A DNA stretch of 64,000 bases from Hyphomicrobiales bacterium (GCA_900470195.1 UEIJ01000024.1:62001-126000); one strand, 5' to 3'; numbered from the stretch's first letter, positions 33,583-43,135 are shown. Translations and numbers: made by a program. Notes: a model not told the origin generated them from the letters alone.

Positions 33583-35211
33583 GTGCCGCAGAGAATGTCC
33601 CCCCTCGCGCCTTTTCAATACAAAACATTCCGGGCGCTGTGGTCAGCAACACTGGTTTCCAACCTCGGCGGTCTGGTGCAGACGGTCGGCGCTGGCTGGA
33701 TGATGGCAACCATCGCCCATTCGGACGACATGGTCGCACTGGTGCAGGCTTCGACAACCTTGCCTGTGATGATTTTTTCGGTCGCAGCCGGGGCCTTGGC
33801 CGATAATTTCGACCGCCGCCGCATCATGCTGACCGCGCAGGTCTTGCTTCTGATAATTTCGGTCGCGCTGGCGGCTTTTGCCTATCTCGGCATTCTCACG
33901 CCCTGGATGCTGCTCGGCTTCACCTTCCTGATCGGCTGCGGCGGTGCGTTGCACAATCCTTCATGGCAGGCGTCGATGGGCGACATCGTGCCCCGCGCCG
34001 ATCTGCCTGCAGCCGTGGCGCTCAACAGCATGAGTTTCAATCTCATGCGCAGCATCGGTCCCGCTATCGGCGGTATCATCGTTGCGGCGGCGGGTGCGGC
34101 TTTTGCCTTCATTTTCAATGCGTTCAGCTATTGCGCGCTCATTCTGGCGCTGTGGCAGTGGAAGCCCGAAACGGTCAAATCCACCTTGCCGCGCGAAACT
34201 CTGGGACCGGCCATGGTGGCGGGGTTGCGCTACGTCGCCATGTCGCCGAACCTTCTGAAAGTGATGTTCAGAGGCTTTCTGTTCGGCCTGTCGGCGATCG
34301 TCATTCTGGCGCTCCTGCCGCTGGTTGCGCGCGATCTCGTGCACGGAACAGCGCTTACCTACGGCATCATGCTGGGCTTCTTCGGGCTTGGCGCCATCGG
34401 CGGCGCGTTGCTCAGCGCCCGGCTTCGGGAACTGCTCGGCAATGAATGGCTGGTGCGCGGCGCTTTCATCGCTTTCGCGGTCAGTTGTGGCTTGCTGTCG
34501 ATCAGCCGGAACGTGTGGCTCAGCTGCATCTTCCTGTTGCCTGCCGGTGTGTCGTGGGTTCTGGCGTTGTCACTGTTCAACGTCACCGTGCAGCTTTCCA
34601 CGCCGCGCTGGGTGGTGGGGCGCGCGCTGGCGCTTTACCAGACGGCCACCTTCGGCGGAATGGCGGCGGGCAGCTGGCTCTGGGGTGCCGTGGCGGATGA
34701 ATATAGCGTGCCGGGCGCGCTTCTGGCTGCCGCCGTCGTGCTCGTTTTCGGCGCGGTGATTGGACTTCTCCTGCCGCAGCCCGAGTTTGAATCCCTCAAT
34801 CTCGATCCGCTCAACCGTTTCAGCGAGCCGCAGCTTAGGCTGGATCTTCGTTCGCGCAGCGGTCCGATCATGATCATGGTCGACTACAAGATCGCGCAGG
34901 AAGATGTTCCAGCCTTCCTTTCGGCCATGGCCTTGCGGCGGCGCATGCGTATCCGCGACGGTGCCCGGCAATGGGTGCTGCTGCGTGATCTGGAGAATCC
35001 CGAAACCTGGACGGAAAGCTATCACGTGCCGACCTGGGTAGAGTATGTCCGGCACAACCAGCGCCGCACCCATGCCGATGCGGAAGTGTCCGAAAGGCTG
35101 CTCGCCTTGCACAAGGGAGACAAGCCGCCGCTGGTCCATCGCATGATCGAAAGGCAGACCGTTCCGGTGCATGACGACATGCCGCTCAAGGCGCATCTCG
35201 ACCTGTCGTAA
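33583..35211 (+). CDS. MFS exporter with C-terminal extension (MFS_3 / EntS-like)
   Basis: A 542-residue protein. Residues 1-410 form a 12-helix MFS transporter with RRR and DNFDRRR in the first cytoplasmic loop. Residues about 415-540 are a soluble tail with an antibiotic-biosynthesis-monooxygenase-like pattern (YKIAQEDVPAFLSAM, VPTWVEYVRHNQRRT), as in DUF894-type MFS_3 exporters. The start is GTG after GGGAGGT. Divergent from the TetR gene, so TetR may also control it. Substrate unknown. Confidence 0.85.
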   Translation: MPQRMSPLAPFQYKTFRALWSATLVSNLGGLVQTVGAGWMMATIAHSDDMVALVQASTTLPVMIFSVAAGALADNFDRRRIMLTAQVLLLIISVALAAFAYLGILTPWMLLGFTFLIGCGGALHNPSWQASMGDIVPRADLPAAVALNSMSFNLMRSIGPAIGGIIVAAAGAAFAFIFNAFSYCALILALWQWKPETVKSTLPRETLGPAMVAGLRYVAMSPNLLKVMFRGFLFGLSAIVILALLPLVARDLVHGTALTYGIMLGFFGLGAIGGALLSARLRELLGNEWLVRGAFIAFAVSCGLLSISRNVWLSCIFLLPAGVSWVLALSLFNVTVQLSTPRWVVGRALALYQTATFGGMAAGSWLWGAVADEYSVPGALLAAAVVLVFGAVIGLLLPQPEFESLNLDPLNRFSEPQLRLDLRSRSGPIMIMVDYKIAQEDVPAFLSAMALRRRMRIRDGARQWVLLRDLENPETWTESYHVPTWVEYVRHNQRRTHADAEVSERLLALHKGDKPPLVHRMIERQTVPVHDDMPLKAHLDLS

Positions 35212-35346
35212 ACGCCGTTTTCAGATTGAGGCAAAATCGGGATTTCCGCTGATTCAGCATCGAAACAATGCTTTTGGACAGAAACCCTGCGCTTTTTGCA
35301 TCGAATTTTGTGTCGAAGAGCGGACTAAAACATGGCAAAATCAAGG

Positions 35347-36267
35347 CTAGAAGCCCAATCGCTCCCTCAGGGCCTTCCGGTAGGATCGCGAAACCGGCCA
35401 TGACTGTTCGACGCCGCGCATCCTGACCAGCCATTTGTCGATCATGCTTCTGTCTATGTCGGATACGTGCAGGACATTGATGAATGTCGTGCGGTGAATG
35501 CGCAAAAAGATGCTTGCCGGAAGAATGCCTGCCCATATGCCGAGCGGCCGGGAATCGAGAACCGTCGAACCGTCGCCAAGCCATATCTCGCTGTAGTTGC
35601 CTGCCGACCGGACGCCGATGATCTCCTCCGGCGACACTCCGCGCATGACACCGCGTTTGCTGACATAGATCACCGAAGTCGGGTCGGGTTCCTCATGCGA
35701 AAGGGGCACGTCGTCGGGCGTCGCATATTTCGCCTGCGCGATCAGGCTTGCGCACTGGAACATGGCCTTGATCTCGGCCCGCGACCAGCGTCTGGCTTCG
35801 ACAGTCGTATCGAATCCGATGATCCCGCGCAGCCGGTCGCCATGAAAGAGCGGAATGCTGAGAATGCTTTGATTTCCCTGCCGCAAGAACTCCGCCTGAA
35901 GGGCGCGGGCAGTGCGCGGCAAACCGCGGACGTCATGAACCGCGACGGCCTGTCCCTTGGTCAGATAGCGGTGCAGCCATGCAATCAGCGTGGTGGGAAC
36001 CTCCTGAAGCTCCGAAATATAGGGTACCGTACTGCCCTTGCACCATTCATGCGTATTGCGAAACCGCAGAAGATCGGGCGCATATTCGATCATCCACGCC
36101 CGGTCAGCCCGCGATGCATGGCCGACGACGGCGAGAAATTCCGAAATGGCGTTCCCGACAGGTTTCCTGAGCAGATGCAAGGCGCAGAGATAAGGCCAGT
36201 CGAGCGCCGGCGCTTCCGCGCACTCCCTTTCGGAATAGATCCGGTAGGCCTCAACCGCACTATCCAA
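35347..36267 (-). CDS. GAF-LytTR transcriptional regulator
   Basis: A 306-residue protein. A GAF-like sensory domain covers about residues 35-190 and a LytTR DNA-binding domain about 205-300 (VSPEEIIGVRSAGNYSEIWL, then FLRIHRTTFINVLHV). The start chosen is TTG at 36267, with GGGAGG six bases upstream; an ATG at 36354 has no such site and would add 29 unlikely residues. There is no receiver domain or kinase partner, so the signal is probably a small molecule. Target genes are unknown. Flanked by an MFS gene (convergent) and msrB. Confidence 0.78.
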   Translation of the reverse strand: MDSAVEAYRIYSERECAEAPALDWPYLCALHLLRKPVGNAISEFLAVVGHASRADRAWMIEYAPDLLRFRNTHEWCKGSTVPYISELQEVPTTLIAWLHRYLTKGQAVAVHDVRGLPRTARALQAEFLRQGNQSILSIPLFHGDRLRGIIGFDTTVEARRWSRAEIKAMFQCASLIAQAKYATPDDVPLSHEEPDPTSVIYVSKRGVMRGVSPEEIIGVRSAGNYSEIWLGDGSTVLDSRPLGIWAGILPASIFLRIHRTTFINVLHVSDIDRSMIDKWLVRMRGVEQSWPVSRSYRKALRERLGF

Positions 36268-36697
36268 GCCGCCTCCCAAAATGTTGCGTGATCGAAAACC
36301 ATCATTCAATAACAGCGGGACAGTATATTGAATATAATTGCCCGCTATTTGCAATGGAATTCATGCAATCAATGCAACCGTTGCCATACGCGGTTCACCC
36401 CTTGGCGAGAGAATGCAATTCGCAGGAGGGCGGCGGAAAACCGGGCGAAATCTCTGGAAAGCCCCAAAAAAGCCTCGGTATGTGTGGTGATAGCATAATC
36501 ATACCGAGGCTGCGCATTTGCCTGATTCCGCCGGAGCGGTGCGCGGGATCAGATTAGTGATCATTGCGACAGAAAGAAGTCTTACTTCGCCGGGTCAGGG
36601 AATGGCTGTGGATCAATTAAACCGGACCCGGATTAATTTCATATCGCACGAATTTTATTTCAAATACTTCGCGCGGCCCTTTGATCTGACCTTCCGT
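36268..36697. other. intergenic region between the LytTR gene and msrB
   Basis: A 430-bp gap with no gene supported. It holds the leftward promoter of the LytTR gene (AT-rich at about 36290-36360) and a terminator for minus-strand transcription at 36466-36511. Open frames here are overlaps of msrB or low-quality. Confidence 0.55.
36466..36511 (-). terminator. minus-strand rho-independent terminator
   Basis: AGCCTCGGTATG (36471-36482) and CATACCGAGGCT (36500-36511) form a 12-bp stem with a 17-base loop. On the minus strand it is followed by a run of six T. It lies 187 bp after the msrB stop and terminates msrB or a transcript starting within the gap. Confidence 0.87.
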
Positions 36698-37144
36698 TCA
36701 GCCGATATCTTCGACCTGATCGAGATACTGACCATATCCTTCAGCTTCCATCTGGTCCTTCGGAATGAATCGAAGCGATGCGGAATTGATGCAATAGCGA
36801 AGGCCGCCGCGGTCCACAGGTCCATCAGGAAAGACATGACCGAGATGGCTGTCGCCATGGGCCGAGCGTACTTCCGTCCGCACCATGCCATGCGATACGT
36901 CGGTCAGTTCCATGACATTGGCGGGTTCGATGGGCTTTGTGAAGCTGGGCCAGCCGCAATGGGACTCGTATTTGTCGGCGGAGGCGAAGAGCGGTTCGCC
37001 CGAGACGATATCGACATAGATTCCCGGCTCCTTGTTATAGAGATATTCGCCGGTTCCAGGGCGCTCGGTGCCGCTTTCCTGCGTGACGCGATATTGCTCC
37101 GGCGTGAGCCTGGCAATCGCTTCCGGGTTCTTGCTGTAGGTCAT
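36698..37144 (-). CDS. msrB: peptide-methionine (R)-S-oxide reductase MsrB
   Basis: A 148-residue MsrB. Catalytic Cys118 lies in [11 protein letters not shown], and Cys63 (SHCGWPSF) is the probable resolving cysteine. His100 and His103 in [11 protein letters not shown] are typical. No CxxC pairs are present, so this is the zinc-free type. It reduces methionine-R-sulfoxide in oxidised proteins using thioredoxin. The start MTYSKNPEA follows GGGAGC; a start 68 codons upstream is spurious. Confidence 0.93.
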   Translation of the reverse strand: MTYSKNPEAIARLTPEQYRVTQESGTERPGTGEYLYNKEPGIYVDIVSGEPLFASADKYESHCGWPSFTKPIEPANVMELTDVSHGMVRTEVRSAHGDSHLGHVFPDGPVDRGGLRYCINSASLRFIPKDQMEAEGYGQYLDQVEDIG

Positions 37145-37228
37145 GATGTGCGCTCCCTTGATATGTGTCCAGAATCTAGGACGACGAGAGCAACTATTCC
37201 AGTCCGCAGCAAATGACGAACTGTTGAA

Positions 37229-37250
37229 GAACCCCGCCGGGGCGGGGTTC
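37229..37250 (-). terminator. stem-loop terminator after the ACS transporter gene
   Basis: GAACCCCGCC (37229-37238) and GGCGGGGTTC (37241-37250) are exact inverses. The stem lies 22 bp beyond the transporter stop and just upstream of msrB. There is only a weak T tract (TTC) on the minus strand, so it may be a partial terminator. Confidence 0.72.
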
Positions 37251-37272
37251 TCACTCTTTTCCGAAGAGGAAG

Positions 37273-38574
37273 CTACTTCGCAGCCGCCAGCTTCTCGCGG
37301 GGCGTGGCATTGCCTGCACCTGCGAGAAGCAGGATTGCAATCCCGCAAAGCACAGCAAGCGTATAGAAACCGGCGTCATGGTTTCCGACCGCGACATCAG
37401 CCCAGTTCTTGATCTGCGGCGCGAAGAATGCGCCGAGATTGCCGATGGAAACGATGAAGGCAATTCCGCTGGCTGCGCCTATGCCACCCAGATAGCGGGT
37501 AGGGAGGCTCCAGAACACGGGTTGCGAGGCAGTGAGGCCAGGAACGGCAATGCAGGCCGCGAGAAGCATCAGCCACGGATTGCCCGTAAGTCCGATGACG
37601 GCAAGCGCCACTGTTCCCGCGATGACCATGCCCATGCAGACAAGCCGATGCTGGTTGGTCTGATCTGCCAGAACCGTGAAATAACGCGTCGCGATGACCG
37701 AACACAGCCACGGCAGGGCCAGAAGCGAACCGATCAGAAGGTTCATGTGTCCATCGGACGCCGCCTGCGCAAAGCGTGACGGGAAGTAGAAGGTCAAAGG
37801 CGCGGTACCGATCTGCAGGAAGAAATAGATGCCGATGAAGGCCCAGACACGGCGGTCTTTCAGAACCGACATGGCAGAATGCGCGGCCTGCGTTTCCTTT
37901 GCCGCTTCTTCTTCGGCGATGACGCGGGTCAGGGCATCGCGCTCCTCGGCGGAAAGCCAGCGCGCTTTTTCGGGGCGATCCGTCAGATAGAACAGGGCGA
38001 TGATACCGACCAGCGATGCGCCAAGCCCTTCCACAACGAACATCCACTGCCAGTTGGTGAGGCCAAAAATGCCGTGATGCGTCAGCAGCCATCCCGAAAG
38101 TGGACTTCCCAGAACCAGGGCCAGCGGAACGCCGAGATAGAAGATGCCCGTGGCGCGGGCACGCTGCTTTGCCGGGAACCAGTAGGTCAAATAAAGCAGG
38201 ACACCGGGATAGAACCCGGCCTCGCAGACGCCCAGCAGAAAACGAAGCGTGTAGAAGACGCCTTCAGTATGAGCGAACATCATGGCGGCCGAGACGATGC
38301 CCCAAGAAATCATGATGCGGCTGAGCCACAGGCGGGCGCCGACCTTGTGCATGATGATGTTGCTTGGAACTTCAAAGAGAGCATATCCGATAAAGAAAAT
38401 ACCGGCGCCGAAAGCATAGGCCGCGTCACTCAGCCCGGTATCGGCCTGAAATTCCGATTTGGCGAAGCCAATATTTGCCCGGTCCAGAAAAGCCAGGATC
38501 AGCATGATCGCCAGAAATGGCAGAAGTCGCTTCGTCGCCTTGCCGACGGCTGAATCGACATGATTATCTTGCAT
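37273..38574 (-). CDS. MFS transporter, anion:cation symporter (ACS) family
   Basis: A 433-residue 12-helix transporter. [38 protein letters not shown] and [14 protein letters not shown] are hallmarks of the ACS family, which imports organic anions such as galactonate, glucarate, tartrate and phthalate. The ligand is unknown. It stands alone, with a strong GAGGAGGAGG ribosome site and half-site repeats about 80-110 bp upstream of its start. Confidence 0.88.
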   Translation of the reverse strand: MQDNHVDSAVGKATKRLLPFLAIMLILAFLDRANIGFAKSEFQADTGLSDAAYAFGAGIFFIGYALFEVPSNIIMHKVGARLWLSRIMISWGIVSAAMMFAHTEGVFYTLRFLLGVCEAGFYPGVLLYLTYWFPAKQRARATGIFYLGVPLALVLGSPLSGWLLTHHGIFGLTNWQWMFVVEGLGASLVGIIALFYLTDRPEKARWLSAEERDALTRVIAEEEAAKETQAAHSAMSVLKDRRVWAFIGIYFFLQIGTAPLTFYFPSRFAQAASDGHMNLLIGSLLALPWLCSVIATRYFTVLADQTNQHRLVCMGMVIAGTVALAVIGLTGNPWLMLLAACIAVPGLTASQPVFWSLPTRYLGGIGAASGIAFIVSIGNLGAFFAPQIKNWADVAVGNHDAGFYTLAVLCGIAILLLAGAGNATPREKLAAAK

Positions 38575-38933
38575 CGTTGAGCCTCCTCCTCAATGCTGCC
38601 CGTGGGGCAGGACGATGAAGCGGAAACTAGCGATAATTTCCTGATAAATACATAGCGCATATATGAATATGCGAAGGCATATTTGAGGCCCGCGCCCCAT
38701 TAAGGGGTATGACGATCACTGTATCATTAAGCAGTTTGACAGGCACACCGCATGATAATTTATATATGAATAGTGTATTTAGTATACGATTTTCTGTGTG
38801 TTATCAAGGATAGTTTCGTATTGCAATAATGCGTGATTTTATCCGCTTTGCGTAACCGGGACGAAAAACTTCGCCTTCGTGGAGGAAAATATGAAACACA
38901 ATCAATCGGATAGCGGCTACTGATCCGGCAAGG
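38575..38933. other. intergenic region upstream of the ACS transporter gene
   Basis: A 359-bp gap. Near the MFS gene it carries the half-site repeats at 38656-38682. The rest is AT-rich (for example about 38750-38800) and has no supported gene. It receives the 3' end of the Crp/Fnr gene at 38934. Confidence 0.5.
38656..38682. promoter_or_regulatory. candidate operator upstream of the ACS transporter
   Basis: CGCATAT (38656-38662) and ATATGCG (38667-38673) are exact inverses around ATGA, and GCATAT recurs at 38677-38682. It lies 82-108 bp before the transporter start. The regulator is not identified; no GntR or LysR gene is adjacent. Confidence 0.6.
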
Positions 38934-39692
38934 TCAACGGCTGATCCGGACTCGCGGAAAGATTTCCATGGACAGATAGTGCTCATCGAAACTTGCAATA
39001 TGCACAAGGGCGGAGCGGTTGAGGAACTCCACCTCGTTGTTGCGGAAAACCAGAAGTTCGTCTTCGCGCAGTTCACGCAGCATGCGGTTGATATGGATCG
39101 GGGTCAGCCCGAGCGCATCCGCAAGCTCGCTTTGTGTCAGCGGGCAGAAGAAGCGGTTGACGTCGCCCGTACCGTTGATCCTGGCCCGGTGTCCGAGTTC
39201 AAGCAGAAGATGCGCGATGCGCACAAGCGCGCTGCGGCGACCGATGCTGATCAGGTGTTCGATCAGGATTGCGCGCTGCCGGGCCATCAGTTCCATGAAT
39301 GTCATGGCCAGCCGGGGCGATTTGAGCAGGCTTTCTGTGAGGTGATCCAGCGAGATTTCGAGGACGGAAAGCTCGGTAACCGAAATAAGCGTATAGTAGT
39401 TGAAGCCGAGCCCGGTGCGGAAACCGAGGAAATCGCCTTTCATGAGAAAGTCGAGAATCTGGCGGTCGCCATCGGGAAGATCACGATAGATGCAGCCCCA
39501 GCCGCTTTTTATGATGTGGACCGAGTTGGCCCATTCTCCCTGGCTGCTGACGACCGTATGGGCGGCATAGGTCTTTGAAGCCATTGGCAGGGCGCTGAGA
39601 ATACTGAGATCGCTTTCTTCAAAAACCGCGCCAATGGGGGCGCTCTCCAGAAAATGGCGCAGCGATTTTGCTTCGTCGGCATTTACCACCAT
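38934..39692 (-). CDS. Crp/Fnr-family transcriptional regulator
   Basis: A 252-residue protein with a cyclic-nucleotide-binding-like domain (about 15-140) and a Crp-type HTH (LTQSELADALGLTPIHINRMLREL, about 185-210). The start MVVNADEAKS is chosen because a start 50 codons earlier has a Cys/Arg-rich, non-family N-terminus. There are no Fnr cysteines for an Fe-S cluster. The effector is unknown. It diverges from the LuxR-type gene at 40082, at the edge of the polysaccharide locus. Confidence 0.85.
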   Translation of the reverse strand: MVVNADEAKSLRHFLESAPIGAVFEESDLSILSALPMASKTYAAHTVVSSQGEWANSVHIIKSGWGCIYRDLPDGDRQILDFLMKGDFLGFRTGLGFNYYTLISVTELSVLEISLDHLTESLLKSPRLAMTFMELMARQRAILIEHLISIGRRSALVRIAHLLLELGHRARINGTGDVNRFFCPLTQSELADALGLTPIHINRMLRELREDELLVFRNNEVEFLNRSALVHIASFDEHYLSMEIFPRVRISR

Positions 39693-40081
39693 AGAGCCTA
39701 CCTGCCGTTTCGCCCAGCAAAGGAAAATTTTAATTTTACGTCTGATGTCCCCGCATTCAGTTCCCCGCTCTCGCCCGGAAGCAGGGCATCGCAAGAGTTT
39801 CAGCGAGGGCGTTTGTTTTGGCAAGGTGGTAATTTCTACCACTAATTGGGTATGTATCCGCGATTCCTCTAAACCATATTTTGCTGAAGCCCTTAATCTA
39901 GGTTAATGACATTGAAGAAAATGCGAGGCAGTATCTCTGTGGTTCGATAATAATAAACAAGAATTTTTTGGCGTCTCAAATATATCTCATAAATACTAGG
40001 GATAGACATCGAATGCGCAACAAATAGAATTGTGCGCAAGTAATGGAGTTTATTGTATAAAACAGGGCAGAGGGCGAGCAA
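39693..40081. promoter_or_regulatory. AT-rich regulatory gap between Crp/Fnr and LuxR-type genes
   Basis: A 389-bp divergent gap. The part 39890-40075 is much more AT-rich than the rest of the window. It contains GTGGTAATTTCTACCAC (39826-39842), a 6-base-arm inverted repeat, and two TGCGCA copies (40014-40019 and 40033-40038) forming a spaced palindrome. AT-rich EPS promoters in Brucella relatives are often MucR targets; no such site is proven here. Confidence 0.55.
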
Positions 40082-40858
40082 ATGAACATTTCCCCACAGT
40101 TCAGTAACAGGACCAGCGAATTGAAGAATAATGGCTACGGAGCAGCGAAAGACGTTTCCTTTAAGCCTGAACCGCCGGGTGACTGCGTGTTGCCGCTGCT
40201 GGTCATCATAGACAACCGTGCGTTGGATCGCGAATGCCTTGCACACGGACTGACGAACCACAGCATCGAAATGTCGATTGCGACATTCAGCTCTTTCGAG
40301 CAGTGGCAGCATCAGCGCCGCGGCCGCACGGCGGGCGCGGTGCTCTTCAACATTGGCGGACAGAAGGTCTCCGACCCGGCTGTCGGGAATTACCTCAATC
40401 GCATTGTCACGGACTGCGCTCCGGCGCCTGTCATTCTTCTGGCCGACAAGGAAGAAATCTCGCAGGTCCTCAAGGCGCTCGATCATGGGGTGAGAGGCTA
40501 CATTCCGACATCGGTCAATGTGAATGTCTGCGTCGAAGCGTTGCGGCTCGCCATGGCGGGAGGGACGTTCGTTCCGGCCAGCAGCGTGCTCGCCCTGCGG
40601 CACGCCACCGATCCGAATTCGCAGCGGCTGCAACCGCTTGGCGGAATGTTCACCCAGCGTCAGGCCGAAGTGGTCAATGCGCTGCGGCGGGGCAAGGCGA
40701 ACAAGATCATCGCTTATGAGCTGAAACTGCGGGAAAGCACCGTGAAGGTTCATATCCGCAACATCATGAAGAAGCTGAAGGCGTCCAATCGCACCGAGGT
40801 GGCTTGCATGATCAACGAGCTGTTTCCTTCGGAAACATCGTTTTCAGACCTGCAATAG
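40082..40858 (+). CDS. LuxR-type regulator with degenerate receiver domain
   Basis: A 258-residue protein. Residues about 38-160 resemble a response-regulator receiver, but the phosphoacceptor position is Asn90 (VLFNIGG) rather than Asp, so it is unlikely to be phosphorylated. A LuxR HTH follows at about 189-246 (KIIAYELKLRESTVKVHIRNIMKKL). It lies 72 bp upstream of the Wzc-like gene and probably controls the exopolysaccharide genes. No kinase is nearby. Confidence 0.83.
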   Translation: MNISPQFSNRTSELKNNGYGAAKDVSFKPEPPGDCVLPLLVIIDNRALDRECLAHGLTNHSIEMSIATFSSFEQWQHQRRGRTAGAVLFNIGGQKVSDPAVGNYLNRIVTDCAPAPVILLADKEEISQVLKALDHGVRGYIPTSVNVNVCVEALRLAMAGGTFVPASSVLALRHATDPNSQRLQPLGGMFTQRQAEVVNALRRGKANKIIAYELKLRESTVKVHIRNIMKKLKASNRTEVACMINELFPSETSFSDLQ

Positions 40859-40930
40859 GCGGGACCTGGCGGCCACTCAGGGGGCCAGGGACATTCAGCG
40901 GATTGAATCATTCCGTGAAGGAGAATTTGG

Positions 40931-43126
40931 GTGATTATCTCCGACGTTTCAGCAGGAAACGGGCGGCAGCCGGTGGTTGACATGCTCGCCATAATAAAAC
41001 GCAGAAAAATGATGCTTGTCGTGCCGGTGATCGCGGGCATTGGCGTCGGTTTTGCGGGCTATCTGACAGCGCCGGTCAGCTATGTGTCGGAGTCCGTGCT
41101 GGTGCTGGATATGCGGCGGCTGCAGGCTCTTCCCAACGAAAGCGCGATCACGCCGCTACCGCAGGACAGCCCCGTCCTTCGTTCCGAACTGGACATCATC
41201 AATTCACGCATGATGGCGCGCAAGGTCATCGACATTCTGCAAGCGGAAAACATCGCCGTGCCGACGGAATTCCGATCGCGCACGGTTTTGTCGTCTGCCT
41301 CGGATGCGGCTTTGCAGGCAAAGGGCGGGCGTGAGGTCGATCCGGCCTTGCGTGAACGCCAGCAGATCGATCTTCTTCTTTCGCGGCTGCGCGTCACCAA
41401 TGACGGCCGGTCCTACACGATCTTCATTTCCTATCGCGCTTCCGACCGGGTCTATGCGGCGCAGGTCGCCAACGCCTTTGCCACCGCCTATCTCGACCAC
41501 CAGATCGATGTACAGCAATCGGCCACGAGGCGTGTCAGCGAGTGGCTTGGCGACAAGCTGGGCAACCTGCGCAGCGATCTTGAAAGTGCCGAACGTGCGG
41601 CGGAGGAATTCCGCCAGAAGTCGCGCCTTGCGGGCGATCAGGGCCAGATCAGTTTCCAGGCCCAGCGCGTGGCGGCTCTCAACAGCGAGATCGTCGCCGC
41701 AACGGGCGCCGTCTCGCTTGCCGAGGCGCGGCTGCGCACGGCGGAAGAATTGAAGGATAAGGATGAAGCACCCGCACTGGCCGAAGTTCTGGCGTCGCCA
41801 GCCATCCAGACCCTGCGCAGCGAGCAGGCGCGCGTCGAGCGCCAGCTTGGTGAGTTGCAGACAAATGGCGCGCTGAAAAGCGCTGAAATCCCTGTGCTGA
41901 AGGCTGAACGGGAAGCACTGAAACAGCAGATTTCCAGCCAGGTCGGCGAAATCATCAAGAGCCTCGGCAACGAAATCCAGATAGCGCGCCAGCGGCGCAG
42001 CGGACTGGAAGAAGCGTTGAAGAAGGCGGAAGCCGATCTTGCCGAAGCCAATCAGGCGCAGGTGAAGGCCGTGCAGCTTGACCGGGAAGCCAATGCCAGC
42101 CGCACGGTCTACGAAAGCTACCTCACGCGTTACAAGCAGCTGATCGAGCAGGACGGCATGGCTGCGCCCGAAGCGCAGATGATTTCGCCCGCAGAACCGG
42201 CGATGGCCAAGGCCAGCCCGAACCTGCCCAACTGGCTGTTGCTGGGGCTGGGGCTTGGCGGGCTCGTCGCGCTTGCAGGCACCATGCTGAAGGAAACATT
42301 CGACAAGATCCGGCCCGCGCAGACGGCATCGCTGGTGCTGCCGGGTATTCCGGCGGCGACGCTGCTGCCAGTTTCGCCGCAGATGACGGTGCCGCTTCTC
42401 GTCAATCGCGGCCTCGATCCGGCAAGCCCGTTCGGTCGCGCCATCAAGTCCGTGCATGATCGCCTGCGGGCACTGACGCGCGGCCGGGATTCGCTGGCGC
42501 TCTCGGTCGTTTCCCTGTCCAGCGGCGAGGGAAAGACACTGCTGATCACCGCGCTTGCGCAGCAGATCGCCGCCACCGGCCTGACGGTCGCGGTCATCGA
42601 TGCGACCAACAGGCGGTCGGGGCTGGCCGAGGCTTTCGGGCTTCCGCACAATGATTTTGGCGGTGTGTTCACCGGACGGCAACTTACCGGCGCGACGCTC
42701 GTGCACGATCATGGCTCCGGCATCGACATCATCAAGCCGAACAGCCAGATGCGCGAGGGAGACTGGCTGGCCGAACTGATCGCCCAGTTGCGGCCCGATC
42801 ACAAGATCATTCTCGTCGACCTTCCGCCAGTCCTGGAAGACAAGCGCTCGGTTCTCCTGTCGCGGGCGACCGACACGGCGCTGCTCGTGGTCCAGCCCGA
42901 CCGTCAGGACCAGCTCGCGACCAATGCGCTGATACAGACGATGGCTTCTTTCGGGCGCAAGCCCGCGCTTGCGGTCGTGAACCAGAACATTGCGTCCTAT
43001 CAAAGCTGGATCACGCTTCCCATCGCGCTGTGCGGGATGGCGCTGCAGAAGGCGGGGCGGGGGCTAGGCGGCATTTTCTCGCGACGGCGAAAGCCGGTCG
43101 CAGGCAGCGTTCAGGAACAGGCGTGA
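40931..43126 (+). CDS. Wzc/ExoP-like polysaccharide co-polymerase with ATPase domain
   Basis: A 731-residue inner-membrane protein. The first helix is at about 28-46, then a long coiled-coil periplasmic region, a second helix at about 436-455 and a cytoplasmic BY-kinase-like domain. Walker A is SSGEGKT (530-536, Lys535) and Walker B is ILVDLPPV. The A-prime motif is only VAVIDATNRR, and the C-terminus (VAGSVQEQA) lacks a tyrosine cluster. It should control chain length together with the next protein. The start is GTG after AAGGAGAA. Confidence 0.88.
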   Translation: MIISDVSAGNGRQPVVDMLAIIKRRKMMLVVPVIAGIGVGFAGYLTAPVSYVSESVLVLDMRRLQALPNESAITPLPQDSPVLRSELDIINSRMMARKVIDILQAENIAVPTEFRSRTVLSSASDAALQAKGGREVDPALRERQQIDLLLSRLRVTNDGRSYTIFISYRASDRVYAAQVANAFATAYLDHQIDVQQSATRRVSEWLGDKLGNLRSDLESAERAAEEFRQKSRLAGDQGQISFQAQRVAALNSEIVAATGAVSLAEARLRTAEELKDKDEAPALAEVLASPAIQTLRSEQARVERQLGELQTNGALKSAEIPVLKAEREALKQQISSQVGEIIKSLGNEIQIARQRRSGLEEALKKAEADLAEANQAQVKAVQLDREANASRTVYESYLTRYKQLIEQDGMAAPEAQMISPAEPAMAKASPNLPNWLLLGLGLGGLVALAGTMLKETFDKIRPAQTASLVLPGIPAATLLPVSPQMTVPLLVNRGLDPASPFGRAIKSVHDRLRALTRGRDSLALSVVSLSSGEGKTLLITALAQQIAATGLTVAVIDATNRRSGLAEAFGLPHNDFGGVFTGRQLTGATLVHDHGSGIDIIKPNSQMREGDWLAELIAQLRPDHKIILVDLPPVLEDKRSVLLSRATDTALLVVQPDRQDQLATNALIQTMASFGRKPALAVVNQNIASYQSWITLPIALCGMALQKAGRGLGGIFSRRRKPVAGSVQEQA

Positions 43127-43135
43127 GGGCAAACC

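Noticed and set aside
41204-43003. 599-residue open frame opposite the Wzc-like gene
   Set aside because: It is an antisense shadow without domain motifs; the plus-strand frame has Walker motifs and membrane helices.
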